From: Symsagittifera roscoffensis | Taxonomy: Eukaryota; Xenacoelomorpha; Acoela; Convolutidae | Assembly: GCF_963678635.1 (NCBI RefSeq) | Contig: NC_087063.1 | Coordinates: 47,424,684-47,486,683, forward strand | Length of the DNA: 62,000 nucleotides | Direction of reading: 5' to 3' | Part shown: positions 22,701-32,501 of the stretch, one piece after another | Layout of the letters: every line of letters begins with the position of its first letter | How positions within the stretch are numbered: the first letter of the stretch is position 1 | Program-made: the position numbers and the translations under genes | Notes under the pieces: model-generated | The model's database searches: none | The model's input: only the letters and a program-made list of their open reading frames with translations | Told to the model about the DNA's origin: nothing

Positions 22701-25068
22701 GTTGAGGCTGGGCGGCAAGAATCTGGAGATTTATCAGATGCTGACGCAGCACGTCGCCAGGGATAATTCAGGCTTGAGTCTGGCAATGAGAAAAGAATCT
22801 ACTTGTTTCTTGAGGTGGATAATGTCCGTGATGACCGACAGTACCATCCAAGCGTGTCAGCAGAGAGCAATCGGAAGCAAGATAATGGAAAGGAGAATCT
22901 CAGCGGTCATTCTGAATGTATACCAGAGTACTGGAATAGAAAAGGAGGATGGCTCCAGGCAGTCTCTAGAGAATCATAGAAAGCTAGATGAAATACGGAG
23001 GTTATACAAGAAGAAATTTGAAGAGGGACATGACGTGCACCGTAACTTAGCCTCGGCTGGAGAATACTCGAGACCCAATAAAAAGGGAGAATATCAATAC
23101 GTGTCTGGAGTGATGGGAATAGCATACAACCCCTTCTTGGATTCAGAGGCCGGGAGCGCTCACAGGAATCACGAAGTGACAGAGCTATTAAAGTTTTGGA
23201 CGGAAAAGTAATCGAGATAGACCCAGCAGAAAGAGAGAAGCCGAGCTTGGGCTTGATTCTCGAAAAGATGCCAGAAGTGAGGAGTGTGCCGCGCTCAAAC
23301 AAAATAGTCGAAATGAAAATGAGCAATGGAAACGGCATGCTGGTTACGAAGTTAGGAGTGGTTTGGAAGTTGCTGAGACCCTCCTGGTGCCCACATCCCC
23401 ACGCAAGCTTGATCGAGGAGATCATGGACGAGTGAGGCTTGCATCGACTAAAGACGAGGACTTAGCAACACTGAGTATAGTACACAAGCTGATCTTGCCT
23501 CAGATGAAGGAGTCAGGCGACGCAACGTGCAAGCTAGGATCGGTGAAAAAGATGGAACCGGGTAGTTGTCTTGACCTGACGCGTGGAAGCGGAGAACACA
23601 CTTGTGATGGACGATCATGCGTCAGGATACAATCCTTTCAAGAAGAAGACCTAATCACTTGGTTTGGAGACATCACAGAAAGGGAAAAGAGTGAAATACA
23701 GATAGTGGCTGAGTGTTACGCGAATACCACCGTGAACATAGCAACGGCTTTGGGATTCTTCTCGAGGATGTGCAGTATACAGTCACTGGAGATGCTAGAG
23801 TCTGAACACCATTTGGTGACCGCATTAAGCGTGGAGTCATGGGCTGGGGTACTGCAAGTAACCCAGAAACACATCAGAGGCTGGAAAGTTGGTCTTGAGG
23901 CTGAGATGGGGTTTCCCACAAGTGAAGCCTATGGTCTGCCATTAAATGCGAAGTCCCTAGTGGGATCAGTGATGGCCAACCTATGTGGTAGCCACTACCC
24001 ACTGCACATGGCGATGGTGGAGGTGTCCAGCCAGAGGGTGTTATTAGACAAAGCCTTCTGGGTGCCCAAGTGCGTAAGATTGGATCGAATGTCGCATCAC
24101 TCACACAGACTATTGAGAAAGATCCGGGGAACGGTGCCGAGGGAACAGAGAGATGACTTGAGTGAAATCTGGGGGGAGGAACTTCTGGGTTTGGAAGGTG
24201 AGAACACGAGTGACCTCGAGAGACAAAATATGATCGGGAAACCGATGAATAGTGCTCCAAACCTGGGGGAAAATGATGCGGTGCATGAGAAGATGATGGA
24301 ACTGGAACCTCTCTTAGAAGCTTCGGGAGAACGCAACCTTCGGAGCATCAATATCACACATGGGGAGTGCCCGTGCCATTGTCTGGCACAAACGGTGTGG
24401 TACCGGATCACGCAAACCTCTGCCTAATATGGGATGTGGAAGAAATTCGGTCTATCGGATTACCAGATCACAGGCAAAAGGTGACACTCTTGGTGGTAAG
24501 CACGGTGCTGGCTTTGCGATGGATCGAAGAAATTGTGACGAAATATCGGGAGTCGAAGACACCAACGGCAGAATCAATATACGCTATAGATTAAAGCAGG
24601 AGACTTGAAATGTTTGATGGAAGTCAGGCACGTATGGAGCCGCATAAGGTTCTTTCCGTAGTTTTGAGTGACGTTGACGTCTTGGCTGTACATGGTGACG
24701 AAAGATCACATGAAGAAATATCAAAAGGAATATCGACAGTTCCTGGCAGAGATAGGAACGGAAGCCTTCAAAAGACCTCTGCTGACCCATCGAAATGCGA
24801 TCACGACAGGTTGGAAAAGAGGCGGTAGGGTGTCTAGAGACAATACCAAAGCAAGAGAATCGATACTGGAGGAGGACTAGGCGAAGAACGTGAGCTTGAG
24901 CCTGCACAATCCCTTTTGCTTGAGGGAGTGGATGCGATCCTTCGAACAATTAAAAGCGTGGGAAGGGATCGTTATCAGCTCCGATGATGAGGAAGCGCTG
25001 CTAAGGCAGATCACGGTGTCAAACTCAACAGGGCCTAGCACGTCGAAGGCTAGGAATACGATATGAGC
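16800..25068 (+). pseudogene. SGNH mega-ORF, copy A (5'-truncated, decayed)
   Basis: Copy A is homologous along its length to copies B/C (40040-51551). It starts inside the coiled coil and is broken into many frames; the longest blocks are 17154-17798, 17740-18510, 18532-19347, 21246-21869, 22579-23211 and 23363-24427. The SGNH catalytic Ser motif GDSL is present at 17583-17594 and the Asp/His pair DGIH near 17991-18002. About 26 bp covering the GTND block are deleted after 17718, which also shifts the frame. Stops occur, for example CTG to TAA at about 18508 and TAG at about 24878. The C-terminal region has also lost a short segment near 24920. The true product of the family would be about 2,900 codons. 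Confidence 0.75.
17583..18002 (+). pseudogene. SGNH/GDSL hydrolase-like domain in copy A, block III deleted
   Basis: SGNH hydrolases carry four blocks: GDS (nucleophile Ser), a Gly block, GxND, and DxxH. Here VHLIIGDSLIRVLTRIQSHW gives block I and SFSGAATPQMLASL block II. GTND is missing because of a deletion, and SSDGIHFD keeps block V. The loss of block III plus a frameshift means this copy cannot encode the enzyme. The family's substrate is unknown; members are commonly esterases or lipases. Confidence 0.65.
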
Positions 25069-25502
25069 AGGGAGCTCAATGTGGGTTTCTTGAGTCTTGA
25101 GAGGGAAGGAAAGGGGGCTCGAGTGTGAACTCGGATGAAATCCGAGGTCACGAAAAAGAAATTTTAACGAAACAAAATGTTTTTATTAATATGCTATAAT
25201 TATTATATAAATCGAAATGCTGCATGACGATTTTCCGATTGGATAAGACAAAAGAAATTTTAATCACTGGCTTCAAAAGCGAAGATTTAAGGTGCAGATG
25301 TATAAAAATTTTGATTGCTGTTCAGCGATAGTGTGACAATTGTATATGGTTGTGAATTTTGGGGTGTAGATAAAATTAAAATCTGCTGCAAACTTCTGTA
25401 AATGACCACTGGCACTGTATCTTGAGCAACACTCAGCAATCTGGAGACTCACTGGCAGACGGCAACACGCGATGAGGACATCGATCTTGAGTCCGGGGAG
25501 TA
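25069..25502 (+). other. Conserved 3' non-coding region of the mega-ORF element, copy A
   Basis: The stretch from the end of the ORF to the LTR is about 430 bp. It matches 51552-51968 after copy C closely, with indels only. It begins with GGGAGCTCAATGTGGG, contains an AT-rich part, and ends in a short purine tract (CCGGGGAGTA) directly before TGTGCC. That position fits a polypurine tract that primes plus-strand DNA. No gene is seen; the minus-strand ORF at 25273-25551 is not conserved as coding. Confidence 0.65.
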
Positions 25503-26383
25503 TGTGCCAGTCGGTCATAATTGGAAGTTTGACCTTTAGGAATACGGACAACGTAATTTTGGGGTGAAATGTAATTTTTCAAAAATTCGAATTGAGCCTG
25601 TCATGCTCAACTTTCTCGCGAAAACTGAAAACCTCAAAAATACAAGATCAGAACGACCGAATTACAATCGCGGGAAAGTGGTCAAATTTAGCAGCGGAAA
25701 TTGCTATTTGCAATTTCCGATACTTAATTAGAATGAGAGTAGAGCTGTCCTATCTTGATATAGGAAACAGAGCAAATACAAAAGAAAAGCGAATCATTTA
25801 ATATTGGACCAGAGTGAACCTTCGGTGGAAAGGTAGACAACCGAAGTTTCCCAATGGTTCAGACCCAAAACTCAATTCTCAAGCTAAAACTTGTTCGATC
25901 AGAACTTATTGAGTCAAACTTAATTCCCCATTTATTCTCAAGTTGCTTATTAATTTAGTTACCTCAAGTTCTTCAGTGTGCCGATATGTGAGTACTAAAT
26001 TTAGTTTTCTTGAGTGTGTTTTATGATTGTTATGTTGAGGTGAGGAGAGTTTTAGGTTGATCCATCTGAAATGGATCAAGGTTCCACTGTCTAATAAAAA
26101 CTAACTGTATGGATTGTTCCGACCCTGTTTTCAACGGCGTTCGCGTCTGTTGCGTATTTTGAGACCTGAGTACGGGGACGTTCTTATTTTCTAGAGTGAG
26201 GGTTTTTTCGTAGTGGCCTTTAAGCTGTAACGGGTTTTAGTCTAATGTCGCAAGTGAACCGAATTGACTCCGACCATTCGAGGTAGAAAAACACAAGAGA
26301 TAGTGTCCCTGACTCTTGATCCAATGGTTATAGAGCCTATTTTTCTTTAACCTCATATGTGACTTAACTAGGCGACTGTTACA
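25503..26383 (+). repeat. LTR unit 1 (3' LTR of the copy A element)
   Basis: It begins TGTGCCAGTCGG and ends ACTGTTACA, about 881 bp, with the TG...CA ends expected of LTRs. It directly follows the conserved 3' region of copy A. An AATAAA poly(A) signal lies at 26093-26098. The sequence recurs twice more immediately downstream. Small ORFs inside (26368-26635 and so on) are repeats of the same non-coding sequence. Confidence 0.8.
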
Positions 26384-26409
26384 ATTTGCCCGGATTCCAG
26401 TCCAGTGTC

Positions 26410-27275
26410 TGTGCCAGTAGGTCTTATTTGGAAGTTTGACCTTGAGGAATACGAACTACGTAATTTTGGGATGAAATTTAGTTTTTCAAAATTTCGAATT
26501 GAGCCTGTCATGCCCAATTTTCTCGCGAAAACTGAAAATCTCAGAATTACAAGATCAGAACGACCGAATAACAATCGCGGGAAAGTGGTCAATTTAAGCA
26601 GTGGGAAATTGCTATTCGCAATTTCCGATATCTAAATAATACGAGAGTAGAGCTGTCCTATCTTGATACAGAAAACAAAGAACATCGAAATTCAGTTGGA
26701 CCAGAGTGAACCTTCGGTGGAAAGGTGGACAACCGAGGTGTCCCAATGGTCCAGAACCAAAACTCCATTCTCGAGATAAAACTTGTTCGATTAGAAATTG
26801 TTGAACCAAACTTAATTCCCCAATTATTCTCAAGTTGCTTACTAATTTAGTTACATCTAATTCTCGAGTATGCTGGTATGTGAGTACCTAATTTAATTTT
26901 GTTGAGTGTGTTTTATCATCGTTATGTTGAGGTAAGGAGAGTTTTAGGTTGATCCATCTGAAATGGATCAAAGTTTCACTGTCTAATAAAAACTAACTGT
27001 ATGGATTGTTCCGACCCTGTTTTCAACGGCGTTCGCGTCTGTTGCGTATTTTGAGACCTGAGTACGGGGACGTTCTTATTTTCTAGAGTGAGGGTTTTTT
27101 CGTAGTGGCCTTTAAGCTGTAACGGGTTTTAGTCTAATGTCGCAAGTGAACCGAATTGGCTCCGACCATTCGAGGTAGAAAAACACAAGAGATAGTGTCC
27201 CTGACTCTTGATCCAATGGTTATAGAGCCTATTTTTCTTTAACCTCATATGTGACTTAACTAGGCGACTGTTACA
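26410..27275 (+). repeat. LTR unit 2, tandem copy
   Basis: It has the same start (TGTGCCAGT) and end (TGTTACA) as its neighbours and is about 866 bp. A 26-bp spacer (26384-26409) beginning ATTTGCCCGGATTCC separates it from unit 1, and an almost identical spacer (27276-27301) separates it from unit 3. By eye it is very similar to the other units, with scattered substitutions. Confidence 0.8.
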
Positions 27276-27301
27276 ATTTGCCCGGATTCCAGTTCAGTGT
27301 C

Positions 27302-28184
27302 TGTGCCAGTCGGTCTTATTTGGAAGTTTGACCTTGAGGAATACAAACTACGTAAATTTGGGATGAAATTTAGTTTTTCAAAAATTCGAATTGAGCCTGT
27401 CACGCCCAACTTTCTCGCGATAACTGAAAATCTCAGAAATACAAGATCAGAACGATCGAATAACAATCGCGGGAAAGTCGTCAATTTAAGCAGCGGAAAT
27501 TGCTATTTGCAATTTCCGATACTTAATTAGAACGAGAGTAGAGCTGTCCTATCTTGATATAGGAAACAGAGCAATTACAAAAGAAAAGCGAATCAATTAA
27601 TATTGGACCAGAGTGAACCTTCGGTGGAAAGGTAGACAACCGAAGTTTCCCAATGGTCCAGAACCAAAACTCCATTCTCGAGATAAAACTTGTTCGATTA
27701 GAACTTATTGAACCAAACTTAATTCCCCAATTATTCTCAAGTAGCTTACTAATTTAGTTACATATAATTCTCGAGTGTGCTGGTATGTGAGTACCTAATT
27801 TAATTTTCTTGAGTCTGTTTTATGATTGTTATGTTGAGGTTAGGAGAGTTTTAGGTTGATCCATCTGAAATAGATCAAAGTTTCACTGTCTAATAAAAAG
27901 TAACTGTACGGATTGTTTCGACCCTGTTTTCAACGGCGTTCGCGTCTGTTGAGTATTTTGAAACATGAGTACGGGGACGTTCTTATTTTCTAGAGTGGGG
28001 GGTATTTTGGTAGTGGCCTTTAAGCTGTAACGGGTTTTTAGTCTCATGTCGCAAGTGAACCGAATTGGCTCCGACCATTCGAGGTAGAAAAACACAAGAG
28101 ATAGTGACCCTGACTCTTGAGCCAATGGTTATTGGGCCTATTTTTCTTTAACCTCATATGTGACCGCAGAAGGCGACTGTTACA
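27302..28184 (+). repeat. LTR unit 3 (5' LTR of element E1)
   Basis: It begins TGTGCCAGTCGG and ends ACTGTTACA, 883 bp. A primer-binding-site-like sequence follows within 12 nt, which marks this unit as a 5' LTR. AATAAA occurs at 27892-27897. The LTR of element E2 (53441-54323) is also 883 bp with the same end motifs, although its interior has diverged strongly. Confidence 0.82.
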
Positions 28185-28195
28185 TAGTGTTTTTA

Positions 28196-28210
28196 TGGCG
28201 CTCCTGGGTG
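28196..28210 (+). other. Primer binding site candidate of E1
   Basis: TGGCGCTCCTGGGTG starts with TGG, the complement of a tRNA CCA end, 12 nt after the LTR. The same 15 nt occur after the E2 LTR at 54336-54350, although most of the surrounding leader has diverged, so they are under constraint. The implied tRNA 3' end is CACCCAGGAGCGCCA. I cannot name the tRNA from memory. Confidence 0.7.
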
Positions 28211-28398
28211 TTTTTACGACATCATGACTACGGAGTCGAACCCACTTGACACAGCTCCGGGCTACATGCCCATTCTAGAGTACCGGTGGTACGGTTCAGC
28301 GGGAACGTGTAAACCTTCCGGTTGTACCGTGATAGCTTTTTAAGAAAACTCGAGAAAAACTTCCGGGTACGCTCTCCGAACGAGGCTTAGCTAACCGA

Positions 28399-28603
28399 GT
28401 AAGGGGGGTAACTAGGGGGACGAAAAAACGAGCAAAAGACAAAAAGCGAAACAAAAACCGAAAAGGAATAGAAAAAGGAACAAAAACATTAAAACAAATA
28501 ATGACAGTGTCTTTGACACCAGATTAGTTGGATCAATCCTTTATATTAATTAAATAGTATACCCATACTGTTTTTATAAGACCGATCGTTTCGATCATTT
28601 CAG
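28399..28603 (+). other. Candidate leader intron of E1
   Basis: A donor-like CCGA/GTAAGG begins at 28399 and an acceptor-like GATCATTTCAG ends at 28603. In E2 a TTGTTTCAG ends at 54791 at the corresponding place in the leader. A third acceptor with the same downstream bases precedes the mega-ORF (39382). This is sequence inference only; no transcript is available. Confidence 0.35.
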
Positions 28604-28659
28604 CAATTTGAAAAAGTGCCTGAGTGTGGGGCGTTGTTAAGGGTTTTCAGATAGCTTGC

Positions 28660-28797
28660 GACTTAACTGGACCACTAGGAGACTTTCCTGGAAGAGGTGA
28701 CCAGTCGACTAGGAAAGTGGTTCACAGGGACTTAGCTGGACCATTAGGAGACTTGACTGGAACAGGTGACCAGCCAAGTGGGAAAGTGGTGCTGGTG
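28660..28797 (+). repeat. 69-bp direct tandem duplication in the E1 leader
   Basis: GACTTAACTGGACCACTAGG at 28660 recurs as GACTTAGCTGGACCATTAGG at 28729, and similarity continues through GGTGACCAG and GGGAAAGTGG. There are two units with a period of 69 bp and several substitutions. Confidence 0.85.
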
Positions 28798-29713
28798 ATC
28801 AGGTGCGGGACAAGTCAAGGAGACAACCAGCACGGAATCAGAGCAACAAGAGAGGACCGGGATGTTCTCAAGTTGGTCAAACGGGTATCGTTAAAATCCA
28901 CATTACATTATAGGATATAAGTGTAAAATTGGATAAGCGGAACCCCACAGTTTTGAGGAAAGTTTTTACTCAAGCAGGCCTGGAAACAGGTTCTACGGTT
29001 TTCTCTCAAGAGGTTTAGCACCCGGCGCTTAAGGTAATTTTCGGCTTAAGAGGGGGGATAAAGAGGGGGGAGGTTAGCAGGGGGGATGGCTAGGTTAGAG
29101 GTTGGCGGTTGTAAATTGAAAAAAGGGGGGACACATTAGAGTAACTAATTGATCGACATCGTCGACTTAGTTACATTAGAATCTTACACGCGTTGAATAT
29201 AAGAAGCGGATATCCAAATTAAACATCGAATTAAGGTAGGTACCCTGGTCGGATCGGGTGGGGGGAACGGACGTGGACAGTTTTTGTGATACCCCATAAG
29301 ATCGCTAGCAGGGGGGAGGAAAACGCGTGGCAATCACGTACCAGACGTTTTTTTTTAGTTCAAATAAAAGGTTGACACAAGTCACCTTTGAAATTTAGGT
29401 GGGTTTATTTCTCTGTTTTTATCATTTTTTCTTTCCCTGTTCAAATTTTCAATTTTTTGGTAAAAAGTTTTAATCGGTTTTGAACAAACAGGTGATCACA
29501 AGACACGCCGAAAAAGTTGGGTTTCAACTTGCATCAAAATATTAAAAGGGAGATATATACAGGAGGGTTGGTAATTCTAACTTTTGGCCAGTAAGATTGG
29601 GTTTTTTGGGAAAATTTTTTACTAGAGCTCAACTGGTGGTACCGGGTACAGTGGTTCAAGAGTCCCGACAACGAAAGAGAAGAGTTCCCACTGTCCCAAC
29701 ACTTAGTGGAAAA

Positions 29714-30168
29714 GTCTTGGGACAGGCAGTCTTGGGACAGTGGTCTTGGGACAGTGGTCTTGGGATAGGCAGTCTTGGTACAGGCAGTCTTGGAACAGTG
29801 GTCTTGGGACAGTGGTCTTGGGACAGGCAGTCTTGGGACAGTGCAGTCTTCGGACAGGCAGTCTTGGGACAGTGGTCTTGGGACAGGCAGTCTTGGGACA
29901 GGCAGTCTTGGGACAGGCAGTCTTCGGACAGGCAGTCTTGGGACAGTGGTCTTGGGACAGGCAGTCTTGGGACAGGCAGTCTTGGGACAGCAGTCTTGGG
30001 ACAGCAGTCTTGGGACAGTTAAGAGAAGTCTTGGGACAGTACCTAAGAGTCTTGGGACAGCACCAGAGAGTCTTTGGACAGTTTATATAAGTCTTGGGAC
30101 AGTACCAGGAAGTCTTGGGACGGTACACAAAAGTTGTGTGACGGTATTAGAAGGTCTTGGGACAGTGC
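29714..30168 (+). repeat. Minisatellite, 14-16 bp unit GTCTTGGGACAGGCA
   Basis: Close to thirty units of GTCTTGGGACAG followed by GCA, TG or short variants run across 455 bp. The last six are spaced more widely (about 25 bp). Because the unit length varies, ORFs on both strands appear as repeats of SWDR or CPKT. These are artefacts of the repeat. It lies in the E1 leader just before gag and has no counterpart in the E2 leader. Confidence 0.92.
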
Positions 30169-30364
30169 GAAATAGCTCAACGCTTAATTAAAAGCAAAAG
30201 GACCGGTCCGAACGATTAAATTGCGAAAGATCCATTTTATTAATATCACGAATTGGAGATTTATTTTACTTAAGAGAAATAGGAATCTTTTTAGAATTTT
30301 TATCCGTAGAATAGAAATTTGTGATTCTTAATATTGTAGATAGTGAAAATTGTAAATAAAAATC

Positions 30365-31520
30365 ATGAAGCGAAGTAGGGTACCAATAGCAGAAAAAAGA
30401 GTTCGAGAGTCAAAGACAAAAAATAACTCGTCGCAACGAGAATTGATGCCGTCGCACCAAAAAGTAAGAAAAAAGAACTTTTCAGTGAGCATGGTCAACA
30501 CAAGAAGCGCAAAGGATAACAAGAAGAGAGGAAGCGTTGAAGAGGGACGAACGTAACCTGCTATAGAAATTGATCTTGAGACACCAGCTCAGAGTGTTGA
30601 TGAGGTGGAGACGAAGATAACGGAGTCGACACCGATGCCGAATGCAGAAGAACAAAAGCAAAAGTCGATGGAATTCTCACCGATAGACACTGTGGAGGAC
30701 AAAACGGGCAATACGCCGGAAACCATAAAAGACGATTCTCAAACGAAAAGAACGTCATTCACAAAGAGGTGCGCCATGATGGTTGGACTAAAGTCAAGAG
30801 ACACAGTGGAGGACGAAACGAAGGCCGAGAAAGGCAAAACGTTTGGAACAGTTTCTACAATAACAACAGAAGCCAACCAAGGCGATGATCAGGTCAAACA
30901 TGGAGCAACAGCTAGTAATGGGGCAGCAGCTGACAATAGAGCTGGGCAACTTAAGGGCGAAGCTAGATCAGATCGACAAAAAACTAAAGTGCAGCGAGGA
31001 GGATCGAGAAGTGATAAAGAAGGAAATAATATACAACAAAAACGAGTACCTGGACAACTATTTTAACCTGGCAAGGGCGACGGAGGAAAAGCTTAAGCAG
31101 ATGTTAGACAAGGTAGAAGCCACTGACAAAGACCGAGAGGAGAATATCAACAAAGACATGCAAGCAATGAAGCAACGGTATGACCTTGTAAACAGCAAGT
31201 TAGGGAGTCTGGAGACAAGAATAGAGACAATGAGCAGGGACCAGGCTGAGAGTTCATGTGCTATACAGGCCAAACTGGATGCCATCTTGAGAAACTATAC
31301 ATCGCAAGACAGGCCGGTAACAGATCGAACGCACGGTAACAGAGTTGATTTCGTAGAACCACAACGGAACAAGCGGGAGTCAACACCATTACCGTTACCC
31401 CGGGGTGCAGCGAGCATCGGTCCAGGGGGGCCAAGACAATTATTAAGAGTGGGACCTCAACTACGACAAATGGCCCGGGGGATTCCACAACAAGCAACAA
31501 GGTGGGACCTCATGCCATGA
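30365..31520 (+). pseudogene. E1 gag N-terminal region with coiled coil
   Basis: From ATG 30365 (or ATG 30491, MVNTRSAKD) the frame is open but for TAA at 30554, and continues to 31066. It then shifts to the frame of 30885-31520. The product is charged and Thr/Lys/Glu-rich. A heptad-like coiled coil follows (QLVMGQQLTIELGNLRAKLD through MSRDQAESSCAIQAKLDAIL), then a Pro/Gly-rich linker. E2 gag has the same layout (charged N-terminus, coiled coil, linker, capsid). At least one nonsense change and one frameshift are present. Confidence 0.7.
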
Positions 31521-32490
31521 CGTGGGCTAGCACCTGGGAGATGATGAATAGGACATTGGAAGCGTTCGCTACGAGAAACACTGACTCGAGTCAAAGAAGA
31601 GGTGGCAAAACCAGGAAAACCTTCAAGAAGCCAAAAGAATTTAAGGACGACTCAGACGGATGCATCGACACCTGGGTAGAAGTCATGAGACTACATTTGG
31701 AACAGGGCAACTTGAACGAAGAGAGACAAGCCTGCACAGCGTTACTCAGTAACTTAGAAGGCACGGCGTTGAAATGTGTAGTTGCAAAGAAGGAAGAGGA
31801 ACGCGACACTGCGGACCAAATCTTCGAGATATTGTTGAATCGAATCGGGTCAGGCATGAAGGGTCACCAAGCGATGATGAGATTTGAAATGAGAAGGCAA
31901 AGGGACGTTGACTCAATTGATCGGTTCCTGGATGATCTTGAGAGCTTGAGACGAGGAGTGATCCTGAAAAGTCAACAAACAGAAGGAACTTTAGCATCGC
32001 CTCGAAGTTCAACGATGGGGTAAAAAGTGACGACTTGAGAACAATATTAGCAACGTACTATACAGTCGAAAGATAGTGCACCGACTCCAGAAGAAATGAG
32101 ACAGAAGTCAAGAGAGTACATGCTGATGAAACCCAAGAAATACTCATACTCGGATAACAGGAACATGCAAGGGGGGGGAGTCAACCACAGAGGTCGTCAT
32201 GGTATAAGCCTAGAGATGATATGGACAAACGCAGGTCAGGCGCAAATTGTGGATCAGCGGATCATCATGTGGCAGACTGCACGACGTATAAACAAGGCAT
32301 GAAGAGTCTGGGGTATGCTCCGGATGAGGAAGATATGAGCCAGATGGAAGAACACGAGTTCTACAGCGGCCTGATCATCAAGATAGGTGCGAGATGCTTC
32401 TTCTGCAATCAAGAGGGCCACTTTACGATGTACTGTCCATTTATTTTGGGAAGCAGTAAAAAAATCAAAGTCATCCGAAACACAAGTTAG
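31502..32490 (+). pseudogene. E1 gag capsid and two zinc knuckles, frameshifted
   Basis: The block 31502-32023 carries the capsid (KKPKEFKDDSDGCIDTWVEV, then SNLEGTALKCVVAK, then FEILLNRIGSGMKGHQAMM and IDRFLDDLESL). These motifs align one-to-one with E2 residues in 58980-59380. The frame breaks near 31965 and again before 32221. The block 32221-32490 holds knuckle 1, read as GANCGSADHHVADC, in which the first Cys is Gly. Knuckle 2 reads CFFCNQEGHFTMYC and is intact. E2 keeps CANC at the first site, so the Gly is a loss in E1. Confidence 0.82.
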
Positions 32491-32501
32491 CGCTAGCGGC
32501 G

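Larger units (their letters stand above)
28185..30364 (+). other. E1 leader (5' untranslated region), repeat-rich
   Basis: This is 2.2 kb between LTR and gag without a convincing gene. It holds a hairpin-prone part shared with E2 (CTCCGGGC, short loop, GCCC, near 28255-28272), a candidate intron, and a 69-bp tandem duplication (28660-28797). G-rich runs (29050-29330) and a 15-bp minisatellite (29714-30168) follow. The small ORFs (28624-28920, 29597-30191) follow the repeats and are unlikely to be genes. Confidence 0.65.

Noticed and set aside
19399-24260. Numerous minus-strand ORFs of 60-172 aa opposite the mega-ORF
   Set aside because: Shadows of the plus-strand frame; the same minus frames are not kept preferentially among copies A, B and C, and they show no motif.
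26368-27530. Paired ORFs on both strands (about 75 aa) repeated at 26.4 and 27.3 kb
   Set aside because: They are inside the tandem LTR units. Repetition reflects the LTR and not a gene family.
29714-30168. CRISPR array
   Set aside because: The units are contiguous 14-16 bp repeats without unique spacers, in an animal retroelement leader.
29597-30191. Overlapping ORFs on both strands with repeated SWDR/GQAVLGQ or CPKT peptides
   Set aside because: They follow from the 14-16 bp minisatellite, which is free of stops in several frames. There is no conservation or start context.
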